A DNA stretch of 64,000 nt, taken from Boletus sp. NGJ. Lineage: Eukaryota; Basidiomycota; Agaricomycetes; Boletales; Boletaceae. This document shows, piece by piece, positions 37,191 through 48,832 of the stretch. Every line of letters starts with the position of its first letter. Positions within the stretch are counted from its first letter, which is position 1. The notes under the pieces were generated by a model. It did not search any database and had not been told where the DNA came from. It saw only the letters and a program-made list of their open reading frames with translations. Made by a program: the position numbers and the translations under genes. The stretch is from the NCBI GenBank assembly GCA_019096195.1, contig JAGTXK010000267.1, positions 1-64,000 on the forward strand, written 5' to 3'.

Positions 37191-38732
37191 AAATAATGCG
37201 ACATCTCGGCGGAGCCGGAAATTGAAGTCTAGATCTCTGTCAAGATCTCTGTGCCGTGCAACGTCGGCGAAAGTCTACACTGTAGTACCGTGTACATGCA
37301 CGAACTGACTTAACAGTTGCCTTGTCGTTGTGATACAACTACTCAAGTTGGAAAACCTGACAAACACAATTTGCAGCCAAGTGACGTGCAACTTGTACAT
37401 CCTGGACCTCAAATATACCCCGCGTTGTCGGTTACATTATCTTTCACAGAGTATTATTGCAGAGATGTGACTCGCACGACTGGAATACCTGACTGGATCC
37501 CAGTCGCATCACTACAATATTGGACACTTGGCAGGCCATCACCCATATATCTTTTTCCTGCATTGTTTACGATACCCCCGCTTGTCCTTCGGGCCACCCA
37601 GGGTTCCTCTGCTCGGTTCGGAGACAATTCCGCCGCGCCGCTCTTGGCATGCAACTCTGCTCGATGGTTAGCCCGTTGTTGGCTGTCGATTGACCCATAC
37701 TAGCCCCCGTTAGAGCTGGAGATTTCGATGAAAATTGGACTTCCTGGTCTCGCCGGTTGAGGGAAGATGCGACAAGACACCGACGCAAACCCGCAGCACG
37801 TTGAGGCGCTTGGTCATGCTGCTCATACGAGTGGCGTGCTCGTCTTACGATGCTCGCGCGTTCATCCTGCTTTCTCACTAGCCTTCCACTCCCAGTCCCA
37901 TTCAATCCACGTGCACTTGTAGGCGAACGACCTCTTAATTCGGGTTACGTGCCTCGTCCAAGCCAATCCACTGGCATCATCTCCACTCCCCTTGACCAGT
38001 TTATTTTGTCGTCGACGCATCTCACGAGGACCGCATATGCACCCACACATTGCTTATTCCATTCTGATTTTTACGCACTCGTGTCATGAAGACGGCGCTT
38101 GATCACCACTTACTCTCCTCCCCCATCCAGATCTGTCGGCGAGCAACGTATCTCTCATTGCACCCCTTCACCGCACTCATTGTATGAGAATGGCTTGTGA
38201 AAAATTGGTGTATTCGTTGGTTGGGCCTCACCGAATGGGGTTTGCGAGAGCTGTTGATGGAAGGTCATCGATCATCCAGGACATGGTATGCTCTTCCCTC
38301 GATGGACCTCAAGATTATCTTCTACTCGCCTAACTTTTGACTTGGATGGCGAGGATGCATCCACCAAGTTGTCTACGATTCACTGTTTGCTCTGCGTTAA
38401 GATGATCCCGAACCATCGAATGTACTGCGTCACCTGTACCTTGCATTGTGGCAAGTGGCTAGTATTATCGCGGTGACCAGTGTCATGCCTTGTGTCCCTG
38501 AATAAGATGATTTTCTTGACCAAAAAGTTATGTAAGTAAATAATTCAATGATAAACTGTTGGAGGGAGTCGGATTCCTGGCGCTTGCGCCTAGTCTGGTG
38601 ACCAGATGGCTTGCCGCAGACCCGTCTGGTTCACCACTGGCAGACTAGCTCGCGCCGATTCGAAATCAGTCGCACGGATCGACCTTCTGATCAATCCATC
38701 ACAATCAGGCCTCAACGTTCAAACATTCAACG
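37191..38732. other. Gene-poor intergenic stretch
   Basis: About 1.5 kb with only short open frames on both strands (for example 37567-37905 minus). None carries recognisable motifs or coherent splice patterns. It includes the promoters of the divergent MBOAT and N-demethylase genes. Confidence 0.5.
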
Positions 38733-40649
38733 ATGGATGCGTGGATCACGAATCTCGCAACCAGAGTCGGTCAGGGAGGAAACAAGACTACCTTTCTTCA
38801 CGTCCTACTCCCAGTGGTCCTTCAATCGCTCGTAATCTATTCCATCTATAGAGCTCTTAAATACGGCCGATCTAAACGACATGGAACAAAACAAAGCACG
38901 TTGAACAGTCCTGATACGGAACCAGCACAACGGAAAGATCGGGAACCAGGAGGTATGATAGATGTTGTCTATTCGGAGGGTTACTAATAATGCGTCGCAT
39001 ACGGGGGTTCCAATCCATCCCAAACATAAAAGTCTGGACCCCTTTCGTTTTTGAGTACCCAGAAATAACACCTTGTCCTCACCCAATAAAGGATGTGAAG
39101 CCCGTGCCATACCGTCCTTTCAGATGGGGCGAGTACCAGTAAGTTGAATTCTTGCACGGTTATCTTGCATATTGTTGTATCCATGACAATAATTCGTACA
39201 ATGAAGCCGTGCGCTACTTCCCACCGAGCGTCCGCGTCGCTCACACTTCATTTAGCGTAACTATGGGCATTCGTACCATGCCTTGGACTGAATGGATGGA
39301 ACTTGACGAGTCTTTCATGTCCCATCAACGAATTCGCAGCTTCCGAGTAAATCACTGCGGGAAAACAGTCTTACGCGTCCTTCCTGCTCGCGACGATGAA
39401 TCCGTACGCGTTGCGGGTGGAGCTGAAGCAGGTTCGTGGTTTCGGGAAAGATTTTCCTGCATCTATGGTTGTTAAGCTTGAGTTGCAGTGAAAGAGTTAC
39501 TTTACGAGCTTGCGGAATATCTACCTCAACGGTACCCATCCTCATTCCGCATTTCGCGTCTCCCACCATCGGCGTCTATACCGACCATCGGAGAGATACC
39601 CCTATCGTGGCATGGAAAAATGCCAGTCAAGACAATCGAGGTCATTGAGACGGGAGGAAAGTACGATCTTGGGGTCCTCGAATCAATGGACGATGTGGAA
39701 ATGGGAGAGGAGGCGTTCAGAATAATAAATGGCCTGTAAGTGGAGGAGCGTTGTTGCTGTAATTGACCGTTCGTGCCGTTGACTATCTGGGCAAGGATGC
39801 AAGATGACATCGCAATAATGATAGAAGGTAATACGACCAGCGAACAATGACTACCTGCACTGCTCATTGTACTGTACAAGGAACGGACGGGAAGTATTAC
39901 TTCCAAGCAGGACTCATTTGTGTGCCAGGTCTGTGTCTCACTTTGTGCTACATGACATCTCCTGAATGATGGCCTTTTCTTCACATTTGTCAGGATTTTG
40001 GCGCATGCGCGACAAAATAGGAATGCCGCTAGACGAAATACATCTCTCTGGTGAGGTGCCTCAGTGTAAGAGCATTCATTTTACCAAGAATGTAAACCTC
40101 TTCAACAGTCCGCTCATAGTCAAGGAGAAACTGCAACTCAGCATGAACCGTTTCTTCCAACGTTTGCCTCTCGATAAACCAGTGATCAGGAACAATTATT
40201 CCATACAGGCCATCCCACCAAGAGTTCCAGAGACAGTATTAGGTACAGAGGAAACTCTATCCAATATTGATCCTGAGGAACTCAGTTGGTCCGAATCTCT
40301 TAACGGCCCGGAAGATGACTTTGCTCACGGGCGAGGCCATGGCACAAGGGATGTCCCATTCCTTTCCACTTCGACTCTCCGCCTCAGGAGCGAAAGACAG
40401 ACCCTGCGTCGACTTTCCCGTACAGGCGCCATTGTGTTTGGAATACGTACGTATCAGTTTAAAGTGGAGGAGCTCGCACGGGAGCGGGGTGTTGCGGCAC
40501 GCCTGGCAAGCGCAGTCAGGAGTTGGCCGGAAGATGTTGCGTTTTACAAGGGGCGTAGGCGGTACCGGGACGTCCTTCTCGAATTTTTGGATGAATGCGC
40601 AGAGAGGGATGGGCCGATAGAGGGGGTGAGGCTTCCGTTTCCGTACTAG
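38733..40649 (+). CDS. Heme-dependent oxidative N-demethylase (DUF3445), membrane-anchored
   Basis: A member of the HODM/DUF3445 family, heme-PAS oxygenases that demethylate amines. Seven exons (38733-38952, 39033-39138, 39256-39431, 39489-39735, 39796-39827, 39881-39928 and 39994-40649) encode 494 residues. An N-terminal hydrophobic helix (about 22-41, LHVLLPVVLQSLVIYSIY) predicts an ER or other membrane anchor. The domain starts with PYRPFRWGEYHVTMG and continues with PWTEWMELD, a VKELLYELAEYLPQRYPS helix, MQDDIAIMIEG, FWRMRDKIGMPLDEIH, and LRSERQTLRRLSRTGAIVFGIRTY, which is the strongest family block. It ends with LASAVRSWPEDVAFYKGRRRY. All splice phases close. The 32-nt exon 5 and 48-nt exon 6 are unusually small. 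The physiological substrate in fungi is not evident from context. Confidence 0.9.
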
Positions 40650-41007
40650 GCGTGGCGCAGCGGTGTTTTGGACCACATACAGCAATGAAAGTACAATCAT
40701 TGAAAGCTGTTCATGGATCTGCATCATGCTAGATCCCTGTCAAAAATAGTTGGTGTGTGGGTCAAAGCTCGTCTGGGTCCACGAGACTCACGGTCCATGG
40801 CACACTACTGAAACGCATGACGACTATTGTATTCCCGGGACGGCCCGGGCGAGCGAACAATCAAGGCTTCCACAGATTCACAGACAAAGAAACCACAAGC
40901 TGTGAAGAACCTGTGTTTTGTCCACTAGGTCCACCCTCTGCAGCATATAAGAGGCATGGTTGGTATCGATAGATTGGATACCACTCAGGCTCGCTCAAAC
41001 AGTACCC
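40650..41007. promoter_or_regulatory. Upstream region of the small acidic gene, TATA-like box
   Basis: Short intergenic region. GCATATAAGAGG at 40942-40953 is TATA-like and lies about 60 bp before the ATG at 41008. Confidence 0.4.
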
Positions 41008-41558
41008 ATGTCTCCCGCAACAACATATCGTGAACAAAGTTCAATTTCCAACGGACCAAGTAATGGTAGCATGACGGGGCGCCCCCCTCCAGCTAGATTG
41101 TGGCTACACTCCGTCGACCTCACCACTTGGGATGATGGCGACTGGGCAGACCCGATATTTTCGGAAACACACCCAGACGAACTCGACGACCCGTGGCCGT
41201 ATCGTTTTAAGGGAAGCGCCAGAAGCCTAGGGTGTTTGAACCCGCTGAAACTTTGTCTTCCAGAGCAGGGATATTGTATGGGTCTGTGCCAGTGATGGCG
41301 AATGGTATTGCGGCATCGTCGTTGGCCAAGCAAAGCAAGGAAGGACGAGATCTGTAAGGAACCTCACGCGCGGTTCGTGTTCTTGGATTGACAAATCAAT
41401 CACAGTACTATGGTCTGTTTTGGTGTGTGGAGTTTTATGTGGGAAGGACCAAAGTTCGCAAGTGGTTTGCACCACTGAACGGACACATCAAACCGAATAA
41501 TCAGAACACACACATGTTGTTATCGGATGCTGGGTGGGTGGAACCCGACAGCGATTGA
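41008..41558 (+). CDS. Small SH3/Tudor-like protein, function unknown
   Basis: A three-exon gene: first exon from 41008, second exon about 41266-41353, third 41406-41558. It encodes roughly 140 residues. The N-terminal part has a disordered stretch, then an acidic/aromatic segment (WDDGDWADPIF, HPDELDDPWPY). The second part, DIVWVCASDGEWYCGIVVGQ, has the strand pattern of a small SH3-like barrel as in Tudor or PWWP domains. It is followed by YYGLFWCVEFYVGRTKVRKWF and PLNGHIKPNN. The first intron is uncertain: a donor at 41232 gives only 34 nt, while one at about 41200 (CC|GTATCG) gives about 65 nt, with an acceptor ending CCAGAG. I recognise no named family. A role in binding methylated protein or chromatin would be a guess. 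Confidence 0.6.
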
Positions 41559-41910
41559 GATTGGCCTTGAACGAGTTCTTCTTTCTTTCTTTCCCTTCTT
41601 TTAGACTAGTAGATAATTTTGGTTAACTAATGCCTGTGGCTTTTTCTGTTCTTCACTTCCACGTTCATTTGTATAGCTGAACATTTTTCACGCACCTTGG
41701 CATTATTGGAGTGTATCCATTCGAAAAGTAATACTTAACAAATTCTGTAGGCTGCATTATGTTCTGTGACGTTGCTAGTAGCTAGTAAGAGCGTCCCTTA
41801 CAAGTGCCAGTGGTCGCGGGTGGTGGCTGTGCACTGGTAAAGATCCGCTCTCGCTCCTGTCCCTGCGCGCTCACTCGTTGTATGCGTCTTTCACCTGACC
41901 TTTCTTCAAA

Positions 41911-44900
41911 ATGACGAAAACATACTTGATGAATAGTTTGGTGGAAAAAGTAACGATCGTCTTTGCTGCGTATGCACGAACAACTCACTTTGCCGAGGAT
42001 TTCTAGATGCAGTCCACCGACCAGGACTTCAGGTTGGCAATCACCCTCCGGACGCGTCAGAGTTGCTGATTATGAAGCTTCCAAACTTGAATCGCAGGTT
42101 CATGGGATTGAACGATCTAATGCTGGAGATCAAGCAAGACCCTAACAGCTTCTTCGGCGATGAGACCACTGAAAACAAAGTTATTCGCCAAGTGCTCAAA
42201 CTCGTCGAAGATACAATCTCCGAGGTCAAAAACCAGGCAGTCAAATGGTGTGTTTGACATCCGCGCTCAGTGTTGGCTTCATCACGTTAAGGATCGCGTC
42301 ACACGGTACTCAAGTCTCGGGCAACTCATCAAGATCATCAGAGAGAACCAAATGGAACTTGTCGTAGACAGTCTTATCAACTATTCGGTCGGAAAGGATG
42401 AGGAGCTACGAGATATATCTGGGCTTGGTTAGTACCTGCACATTGTGCGGAGTGAAAGGTTCTGACGCCACTCCATAGCCCTGAAGACGATTACATCGGA
42501 ACTACCCCCAGACGGCAAGATCGCTGGGAAGGCATGTGCGAAGCTTACGCCAAAGCTACTTGGACAAGTTTCTAGTGTAAGATGAGTTCACCTGGAGCAT
42601 TCTTCTTTGACAAACATTCAATCCAGCCCGACACCCCGCCTGAGACACTGCTAGAGACGTTGTCAACGCTTTCGATCCTTATCACCCGCTTTCCAGCTCA
42701 TTTCGCGGATCCTAATTTAAATCCACAGCCACTCAGCGCCATTGCCCCTCTTCTGACACATTCACGTCCTGCAGTCAGAAAACGCGCCATATCCACATTG
42801 TCTCAATTTGTTCCCGTCGCTCCACCAGAGCTGTTCTCGACTTTACTTCAGAATAATATCTTACCTTTTCTCGTCGCGAACGCCAACCTAGAGCAACAGA
42901 GGACAACAGTGAACCTCGTCGCTGCGATCTTCAGGCAGTCGCCGCAACAATTGACACCGTCGCTAGGAGACATCGTACCTGGCCTATTACAAGCAGTGAA
43001 ACGGGACGACGACGAGCTGAGGGAGGGATGCTTGCAGGTAGCGTACATGCGTCTAAGATCCTCTGGTTTTCGCTCACCTGTTGAAGGCTTTGGAGGCACT
43101 ACTCTTGAGGTCGCCTGGAGAGGCCACGCCGTTCGTTGATTCTATGGTACAAGTAGGGATCCAGTACATCAAGTATGACCCTGTAAGTTGATTTTCACTT
43201 GCATCGTGAAACAGTTTTTGATTTTCGCATAGAATTACGCTGACGAAGACGATGGCGAAGATGAGGAGATGCCAGATGCTGACGATGACGATGACGATGG
43301 AGAGCTTGATCAGTTCGTTAATGCATCATGGTGTTTATCTTGCATACTGATTGTTTCCAGGTACTCTGACGACGAAGATACCTCATACAAGATTCGTCGT
43401 TCTGCAACAAAATTACTATCAGCCGTGATTGTTACTCGTCCAGAATTGCTGGTCTCGTTGTACAAAAGTGTTTCTCCCGTCCTGATATCGCGATTTAACG
43501 ACAGAGAAGAAACGGTCCGCCTCGAGGTATGGTCCGCCTATGTCACGCTTCTGAATCAAACGAGTACGTACGGTGGCCTGGCGCAAAGTCTAGAAGGAGA
43601 CTCTGCTGTGCGCGGAAAGAGGAAGCGTGATAGCGAAGAGCGGATGGATGTCGAGGAGACCCCTTACACGCTTCTAAGGTCACAGGTTCCCGCGTTATCA
43701 AAGGCGCTACTTGGTCAGCTAAAACCGCCCAAGACCGCACCGGCAACCGTACAGGCTGGATTCCAGTTACTCTACGCTCTCCTTGCTGTGTTGCCAGGGT
43801 CGCTGTCCAGTCAAGTTGGACCAATTGTGGCGACGTCAAAAAGCATCCTTTCCCAGTCACCGACTACAACAACGTCGACGTTACATTTGACATGCCTCTC
43901 GTTCCTTGCCCTCTTCTTATCAACGCATGCACCTGCAGTGTTTAGCCCGTCACTCCCCATGCTTACGTCTGTCATTCTCAAGTCTCTCCGGGAGCGCCAC
44001 CCCCGAGTTGCATCTGAGGCATTTCGTGTCTTCTCTGCGCTAATAAATGCCACACGACCGGTGAAAAACAATGACTGGCTGGAACGGGTCTATGATGAAT
44101 CTTTGCAGCGACTCAGCACGCATGATACGGATGCGGAGGTGCGCAGCTGTGCAGAGGACTGCGTGGCCGACCTGTGGATATGCGCCACAGATATGATGAA
44201 GTCTAAAGGCGGAAGGGAGTGGCAGGCGATATGTCGCGCTACGGGCAATACTGCTGGTGCGGTCAAGGTCGTCACAAAGGTTGCTCGGGACGTGGATATC
44301 GGTGACCAATGGGTTAACTCCTGCTTGGAATGGATCATGGTCCTTCTGAAGAAGAGTGGGCGGGGTGGAAAGCCAGAAGTTTTCACTGCACTGGACACGT
44401 TGTTAAAAAGGTAAATTCCTCCTCTGGCCTTCCTGACGGCTCAATCAACGCTCCCAATAGATATCAATCTGGAATACCTACTGATCTCCCACCTTCCCTC
44501 ATTCCCCAGATCAAGCTTTACATCGGCACCTCAGATATTTCCCTGCTCTCGCAAGCGCTTTCCATTCTCGCTCTTCTCCTAGAATTGTCACCTCCTGTCA
44601 CGTTCCCGGTAGTTGAGAAGGAATTGCTAGCTGATATTTATCAGATCGCTCATTCACCACTGGTTTCTGGTGCGGCTCTCGACTCTTTGCTTGCATTCTT
44701 CTCGGCCTTGGTTCAAGCGGACAGGCAAATTGCGACACATGTGATTCCCAACCTTGTCATCGGCGTCGAAAAGTCTCCAAAGACGGAGGTAAATCCAATC
44801 AACGCCGCAAAGTGCGTTGGGCAGGTCGTCAGGAGTGCTCAAGGTGTTGCTGCTGGTACGATTGCAGAGTACTCCAAGTTTGTCAAGGTACGGCTCTTTG

Positions 44901-45308
44901 TCTTGTCTCATTTGCGACCGTCCTAATGTTCGAACGAATAGAAATCATCGAAAGCCAAGTCATCGACTGTTGTCCTTAGCTTGTTGATCTTGGGAGAGCT
45001 AGGTCGCTTTATGTAAGTATTCGTGTTGTTTGGAGGATGCGTTACCTCATACTGCTCAGCGACATGTCTATCCAACACGATGTATTCGACAATGCTATCG
45101 ACCACTTTTCTGCAGAGGAGGAAGAGATCAGGACTGCCGCTGCATTTGCAGCTGGTGAGTGCAACATCGTCGCAGTTAGAGTCTTTCACTGAATTGCGAC
45201 CAAGGAAACATCGCGATCGGGAACCTACACCTGTTCCTCCCTGCTATCCTCAAAGTTGCGGAGCAGGACCCATCCAAGCGGCTGCTATCTCTTCATGCGC
45301 TCAAAGAG
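41911..45308 (+). CDS. CAND1: CAND1 (TIP120), N-terminal three quarters, 5' part of a chimeric gene
   Basis: A HEAT-repeat exchange factor that binds unneddylated cullin-RING scaffolds. Exons: 41911-41949, 42007-42032, 42098-42247, 42315-42427, 42479-42576, 42627-43037, 43087-43182, 43233-43312, 43361-44410, 44461-44887, 44942-45012, 45060-45154 and 45205-45308. They give 920 residues in phase 0. Family text includes MGLNDLMLEIKQDPNSF, VKNQAVKCLGQLIK, an acidic loop (DADDDDDDGELDQ), YKIRRSATKLLSAVI, VLKSLRERHP-like HEAT helices and RLLSLHALKE. CAND1 is normally about 1200-1250 residues. The last about 300-350, which wrap the cullin N-terminal Skp1/adaptor side, are absent. After the donor at 45309 the reading continues in frame into proline dehydrogenase (next entry). 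All introns are ordinary GT-AG. Confidence 0.9.
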
Positions 45309-45354
45309 GTTGGTGATGCCTGAGCTGCAGCCAATGGTTTATGTAACATGTCAG

Positions 45355-46262
45355 GCCTATTTGAGAAGGTCAGATCACGTCCTCCGTTGAAATCGTCATC
45401 TCTGCGCCGCACGATGGCTCCCCTAATTCAACTGACTAACTTATCGATGCTAGAACGCCCACCCATCTCGCACGCTCGCTTGCACTCGCACGGCAGAACA
45501 ATTACGCACTGGGTGTTAAACTCGTGAGGGGTGCGTATCACCCCCACGAGCTTGTAGCACACTCTACAGCAGCTTCCTCGAGCGCATCAGGCTCTATCGC
45601 AGTTTCACCTGACCCACACCCGCCGGTTCATCCTACTAAACCAGACACGGACGCCTGTTACAATGAATGTGCAGCCCTCCTTGTGCGAGCCGTCGCCGAT
45701 GATGTAAAATCGTCTGCAGGTCGTACACCACGCATTGGTGTCCTCTTTGGTACTCACAACTGGATTTCGTCCGAACTGATACTTGGGGAATTGGTCAAGA
45801 ACGGTCTGGCTCACGAAAACGACCCGAACACCGACGGAAGTCACAATGGAACCCTCACTGTCTCATCTGACGTTGCAGAGAGGCTTACCTTTGGTCAGTT
45901 GTACGGTGCGTCCTACCTCTCATCGCTTTGTAGTTCTTCCCTCTCACATTCTTTCATTGCAGGCATGTCGGATTCGCTCACCAACTACCTCGTTGGGCGT
46001 ATAAAGAGTACCACACCGTGCACTATCAAGTACGTTCCCTACGGGGCACTTGTGGAGGTGTGTATCCGTTTTGCTTCAAGTCTTTTTACGCACGTTTAGC
46101 AAGGGATGCACTGAAACTAACTGTGCACCATAGGTGATGCCATACATTTCCCGCCGTGCTATCGAGAACAAATCCATGCTTGGAAACGGTGGTGCGGTGC
46201 GGGAGAGGAAGGAAGCTGCGAGGTTAATATGGAGGAGGGTATTCGGCGGTTTTGGATTATGA
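45355..46262 (+). CDS. Proline dehydrogenase, C-terminal half, 3' part of the chimeric gene
   Basis: Exons 45355-45368, 45454-45905, 45963-46057 and 46134-46262 encode 229 residues continuing CAND1 in phase. The text is the second half of the mitochondrial FAD-dependent proline dehydrogenase barrel: AYLRRTPTHLARSLALARQN, VKLVRGAYHPHE, a Ser/His/Pro-rich insert, KPDTDACYNECAALL, IGVLFGTHNW, FGQLYGMSDSLTNYL, IKYVPYGALVEVMPY, and ISRRAIENKSML, which has the paired arginines that hold proline. The enzyme's N-terminal half (mitochondrial targeting, first barrel strands) is missing, so catalysis is not expected from this piece alone. There is no independent start or promoter-like region between 45308 and 45355, only a 46-nt intron. 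Either the locus is a true fusion (1149 residues in total) or the assembly joins two loci here. Confidence 0.88.
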
Positions 46263-46832
46263 ATCGTCTGCGAATGGATGCTTTTGACGTGGAAGGGGGT
46301 TCAAAGTATCAATATAGGGTTGGATGGATAGTTTTTTTCGCGGCTATCTGGGGTTGGAAGATTTACTTTCGTTAGCATTTTTTTTACAGCTACATTGGCA
46401 CGCTACTTATACCGATACACAGAGATATCCCGGAGTCGTGGTTTCGCGGACCCTACGTAGCACCCGGTTACAGGAACATATAACTTACTATGAATGACCA
46501 TCCTGGTGGCCCTAGTATGCACAGGTACTTACGATTGTCAGGCTTTTTTTTTCTCGTGAATCGATAATTTCTGCTTCATACCACGCGATACGTCGCCTGT
46601 CCCTCTGGGACGTCGGAAATTACAATCTATTAGCAGTGGGAATGGGTTATTTGACTGATCGTCGCGGAGGTAGGATCAACCTGAAATGGACTCCAAGCTC
46701 CAGCTTCCAAGTCCAAGTATGGTTACAACGTACATAATTTTACCGTACAGGTCTATTCATCTCGTGCATGATCGATCCAACGGACTGATGGACCGATATC
46801 CGGTCGTTCTAAAGGAGGCGAAAATAAGTTAC
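46263..46832. other. Intergenic between convergent genes
   Basis: Presumed 3' UTRs and terminators of the chimeric gene and the MFS gene, with T-rich runs near 46375-46390 and 46540-46550. No coding evidence. The open frame at 46686-46961 mostly overlaps the MFS 3' end. Confidence 0.45.
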
Positions 46833-48832
46833 CTAGGGAGCTGTTACGGAAACTGCTTGCTTCCTATGTTGCAGAATAAGTTGCGTAGTCGCAAACATGG
46901 CAGTGCCTGCGACACTAACACACTGCGACAGACAAAAAAAGGGTTAGCTGTGGGACAATAGCAGGGTATTCGAATCAGGAACTCACCCCGCACAGCACCG
47001 CGGGCTTCCACCAGCTGTAGTCTGATCCTAAAAGCGCGCCTGCCAGAGGAGTCCCTATTTCACACGTTCGAGGTCATGACTTTGAAGACATTGGCTCTCG
47101 AAGAACTCACCTATCAAGCTTCCGAGTCCTGTAACATCACGAGTGAGAAATGGAACGTGAAAGCTTTTGTTACGCACCTGCCATGAAAAGCGAGATGCCC
47201 ATACGTGCCCTTTCGAGAGGATAAAAAGAAATAAGAGGTTATGGTCCTCGGAGGGCCGATACGAAAACTCACCCAAGCTGAGACAAGTCGTGTGTCAGGC
47301 TTTCGATAAGGGGAGCAGAAAGAGCCACGTCTGGAATCGCTTATTATCACAATGTAATAAAAAAAGAAGAGAGGGTTACTGACAAAGTCCTGAGAAATAC
47401 CCGAAGAAGAGCCCTATAGTCGCGGAACCTGCGCGAGTGGAGAGGGTCATCATCGCAAAGGTGACGATGCCGGAACTTAGAGTTGCTGTAATGACTGCAT
47501 TCGAGATGCCACAGCATGCGGCAATGAAACCAGCGGTGGCACGGCCAACGAAATTGCCTCCGTTGAGGATAACAATCTGAGATTGAGAGTTGATATGAAG
47601 CATTCATAACAAGAATCCGACCGAACCGTGTAGAAAGAAAACTCTTTGCCCAGCCCATGCATGGACGAATCGAGCTGAATGTAGAACATGGGAAAAAACG
47701 CTCCAGCGCCATAGAGAAGAAACCTAGAAAAGGGATGAATATTGCTAATCAGATGGTGTCGTTCGTGGCCTACCCGATAGAAGCAAATATGTATGGATAG
47801 TCGGCGGAAGATCTCCTCAGTAGTTGAGAATAGGGCATCTGTGACTTCTCCGAATACAACGACCTAGTTCGCATAAGGGCACAACCAGTGATTAACAACA
47901 CGGTATTTGCTGCAGCGGTGATGCGGATGCTGTTGGCGAAGCCGAGATTCCCATTCAGAAGGTTGTTTAGCAAAATGGTGTATGCTACGGCGCCTGCTGG
48001 CGTCCCACCAGCGACTATGGACATTGCGATGGCGCGCCTTTTCTTGAAGTGATGAGACACGATAGCAAGCGAGGGTACGTAGCTCATGCTTGTAGCTAAT
48101 CCGAAGCCCAAGCCATGGCACAGAAAAATCTAAAAGAGTCGTGTTATATTCGTGGCATTACCACGATGAATACACACCTGATAAAAATGATTCTGTTGTG
48201 TTAAAGAGAGCATGAAGAGGCATATTGTTTGTAGGCTGCAACCGACAATCACCAACCAGTGGCTGATGGATACGTGCAATATGTGAATATGTGAGGCAGA
48301 GGGGGGGAAATGGACGTACAAGTATCCCCTGTCATAAAGCCGTCCAAAAAAGAGTCCTCCAGATAATATCAAGAATGCATTCGTGCTTCCTATCCAACTA
48401 CAACGTGATGTCATCAGAGGAGCAAACGTGTTATGGAAGAGCAAACTTGCGAAATTGTAGACGACGAGACACTAGTCAAGTAATGCTGAGAGTAAAAGTC
48501 TACATAGGAATGAGTGACAGTGTAGTATTAGAAGGATAAGAGACTTGCCCTGAAAGACGCCGAACGCGTTTACAAATCTGCGGACACTGAGAGTGAGGAT
48601 CGCTCAACTCGCAGATTAGACCTCCTACCCGAAGCCACCGACTTGGATCAAAAAGCTTGGAGGAACGCGTCAGTTGACAAGCCGTGATGTTGGAAACATA
48701 CACTTACGCGCCGAATACGGTTAACCAGGCAGTCAGACCACCGTCTGGAAAATATGAGACAATATCGGGTACATCAGACCCGTCGGGATTATGTTCGTCC
48801 ATGACACATGTTTCCTCGCTAGGTGTATTCAT
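46833..48832 (-). CDS. MFS transporter, monocarboxylate-porter (MCT) type
   Basis: A plasma-membrane 12-helix permease of the MCT/SLC16-like group found in many fungi. The start MNTPSEETC is at 48832, the only ATG preceding the conserved FPDGGLTAWLTVFGA signature. A 27-nt microexon (48655-48629) encodes FLIQVGGFG. Next come FVNAFGVFQ, WIGSTNAFLILSGGLFFGRLYDRGY and GLGFGLATSMSYVPSLAIVSHHF, the last with the loop FKKRRAIAMSIVAGGTPAG. Then FLLYGAGAFFPMFYIQLDS, NGGNFVGRATAGFIAACCG and LFFGYFSGL. Final small exons hold APLIESLTHDLSQLG, GSLIGE, GTPLAGALLGSDYSWWKPAVLCG and a tail ending SVTAP-stop at 46833. Eight or more introns are required and I did not fix every boundary. The substrate is unknown. 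Confidence 0.85.

Noticed and set aside
37567-37905. 112-codon minus-strand open frame in a gene-poor gap
   Set aside because: Arg-rich, no motif and no coherent exon partners.
40257-40727. 156-codon minus-strand open frame
   Set aside because: Overlaps the last exon of the N-demethylase, which has strong family motifs on the plus strand.
46686-46961. Plus-strand 91-codon open frame
   Set aside because: Overlaps the antisense 3' exon of the MFS gene and its flank. No motif.
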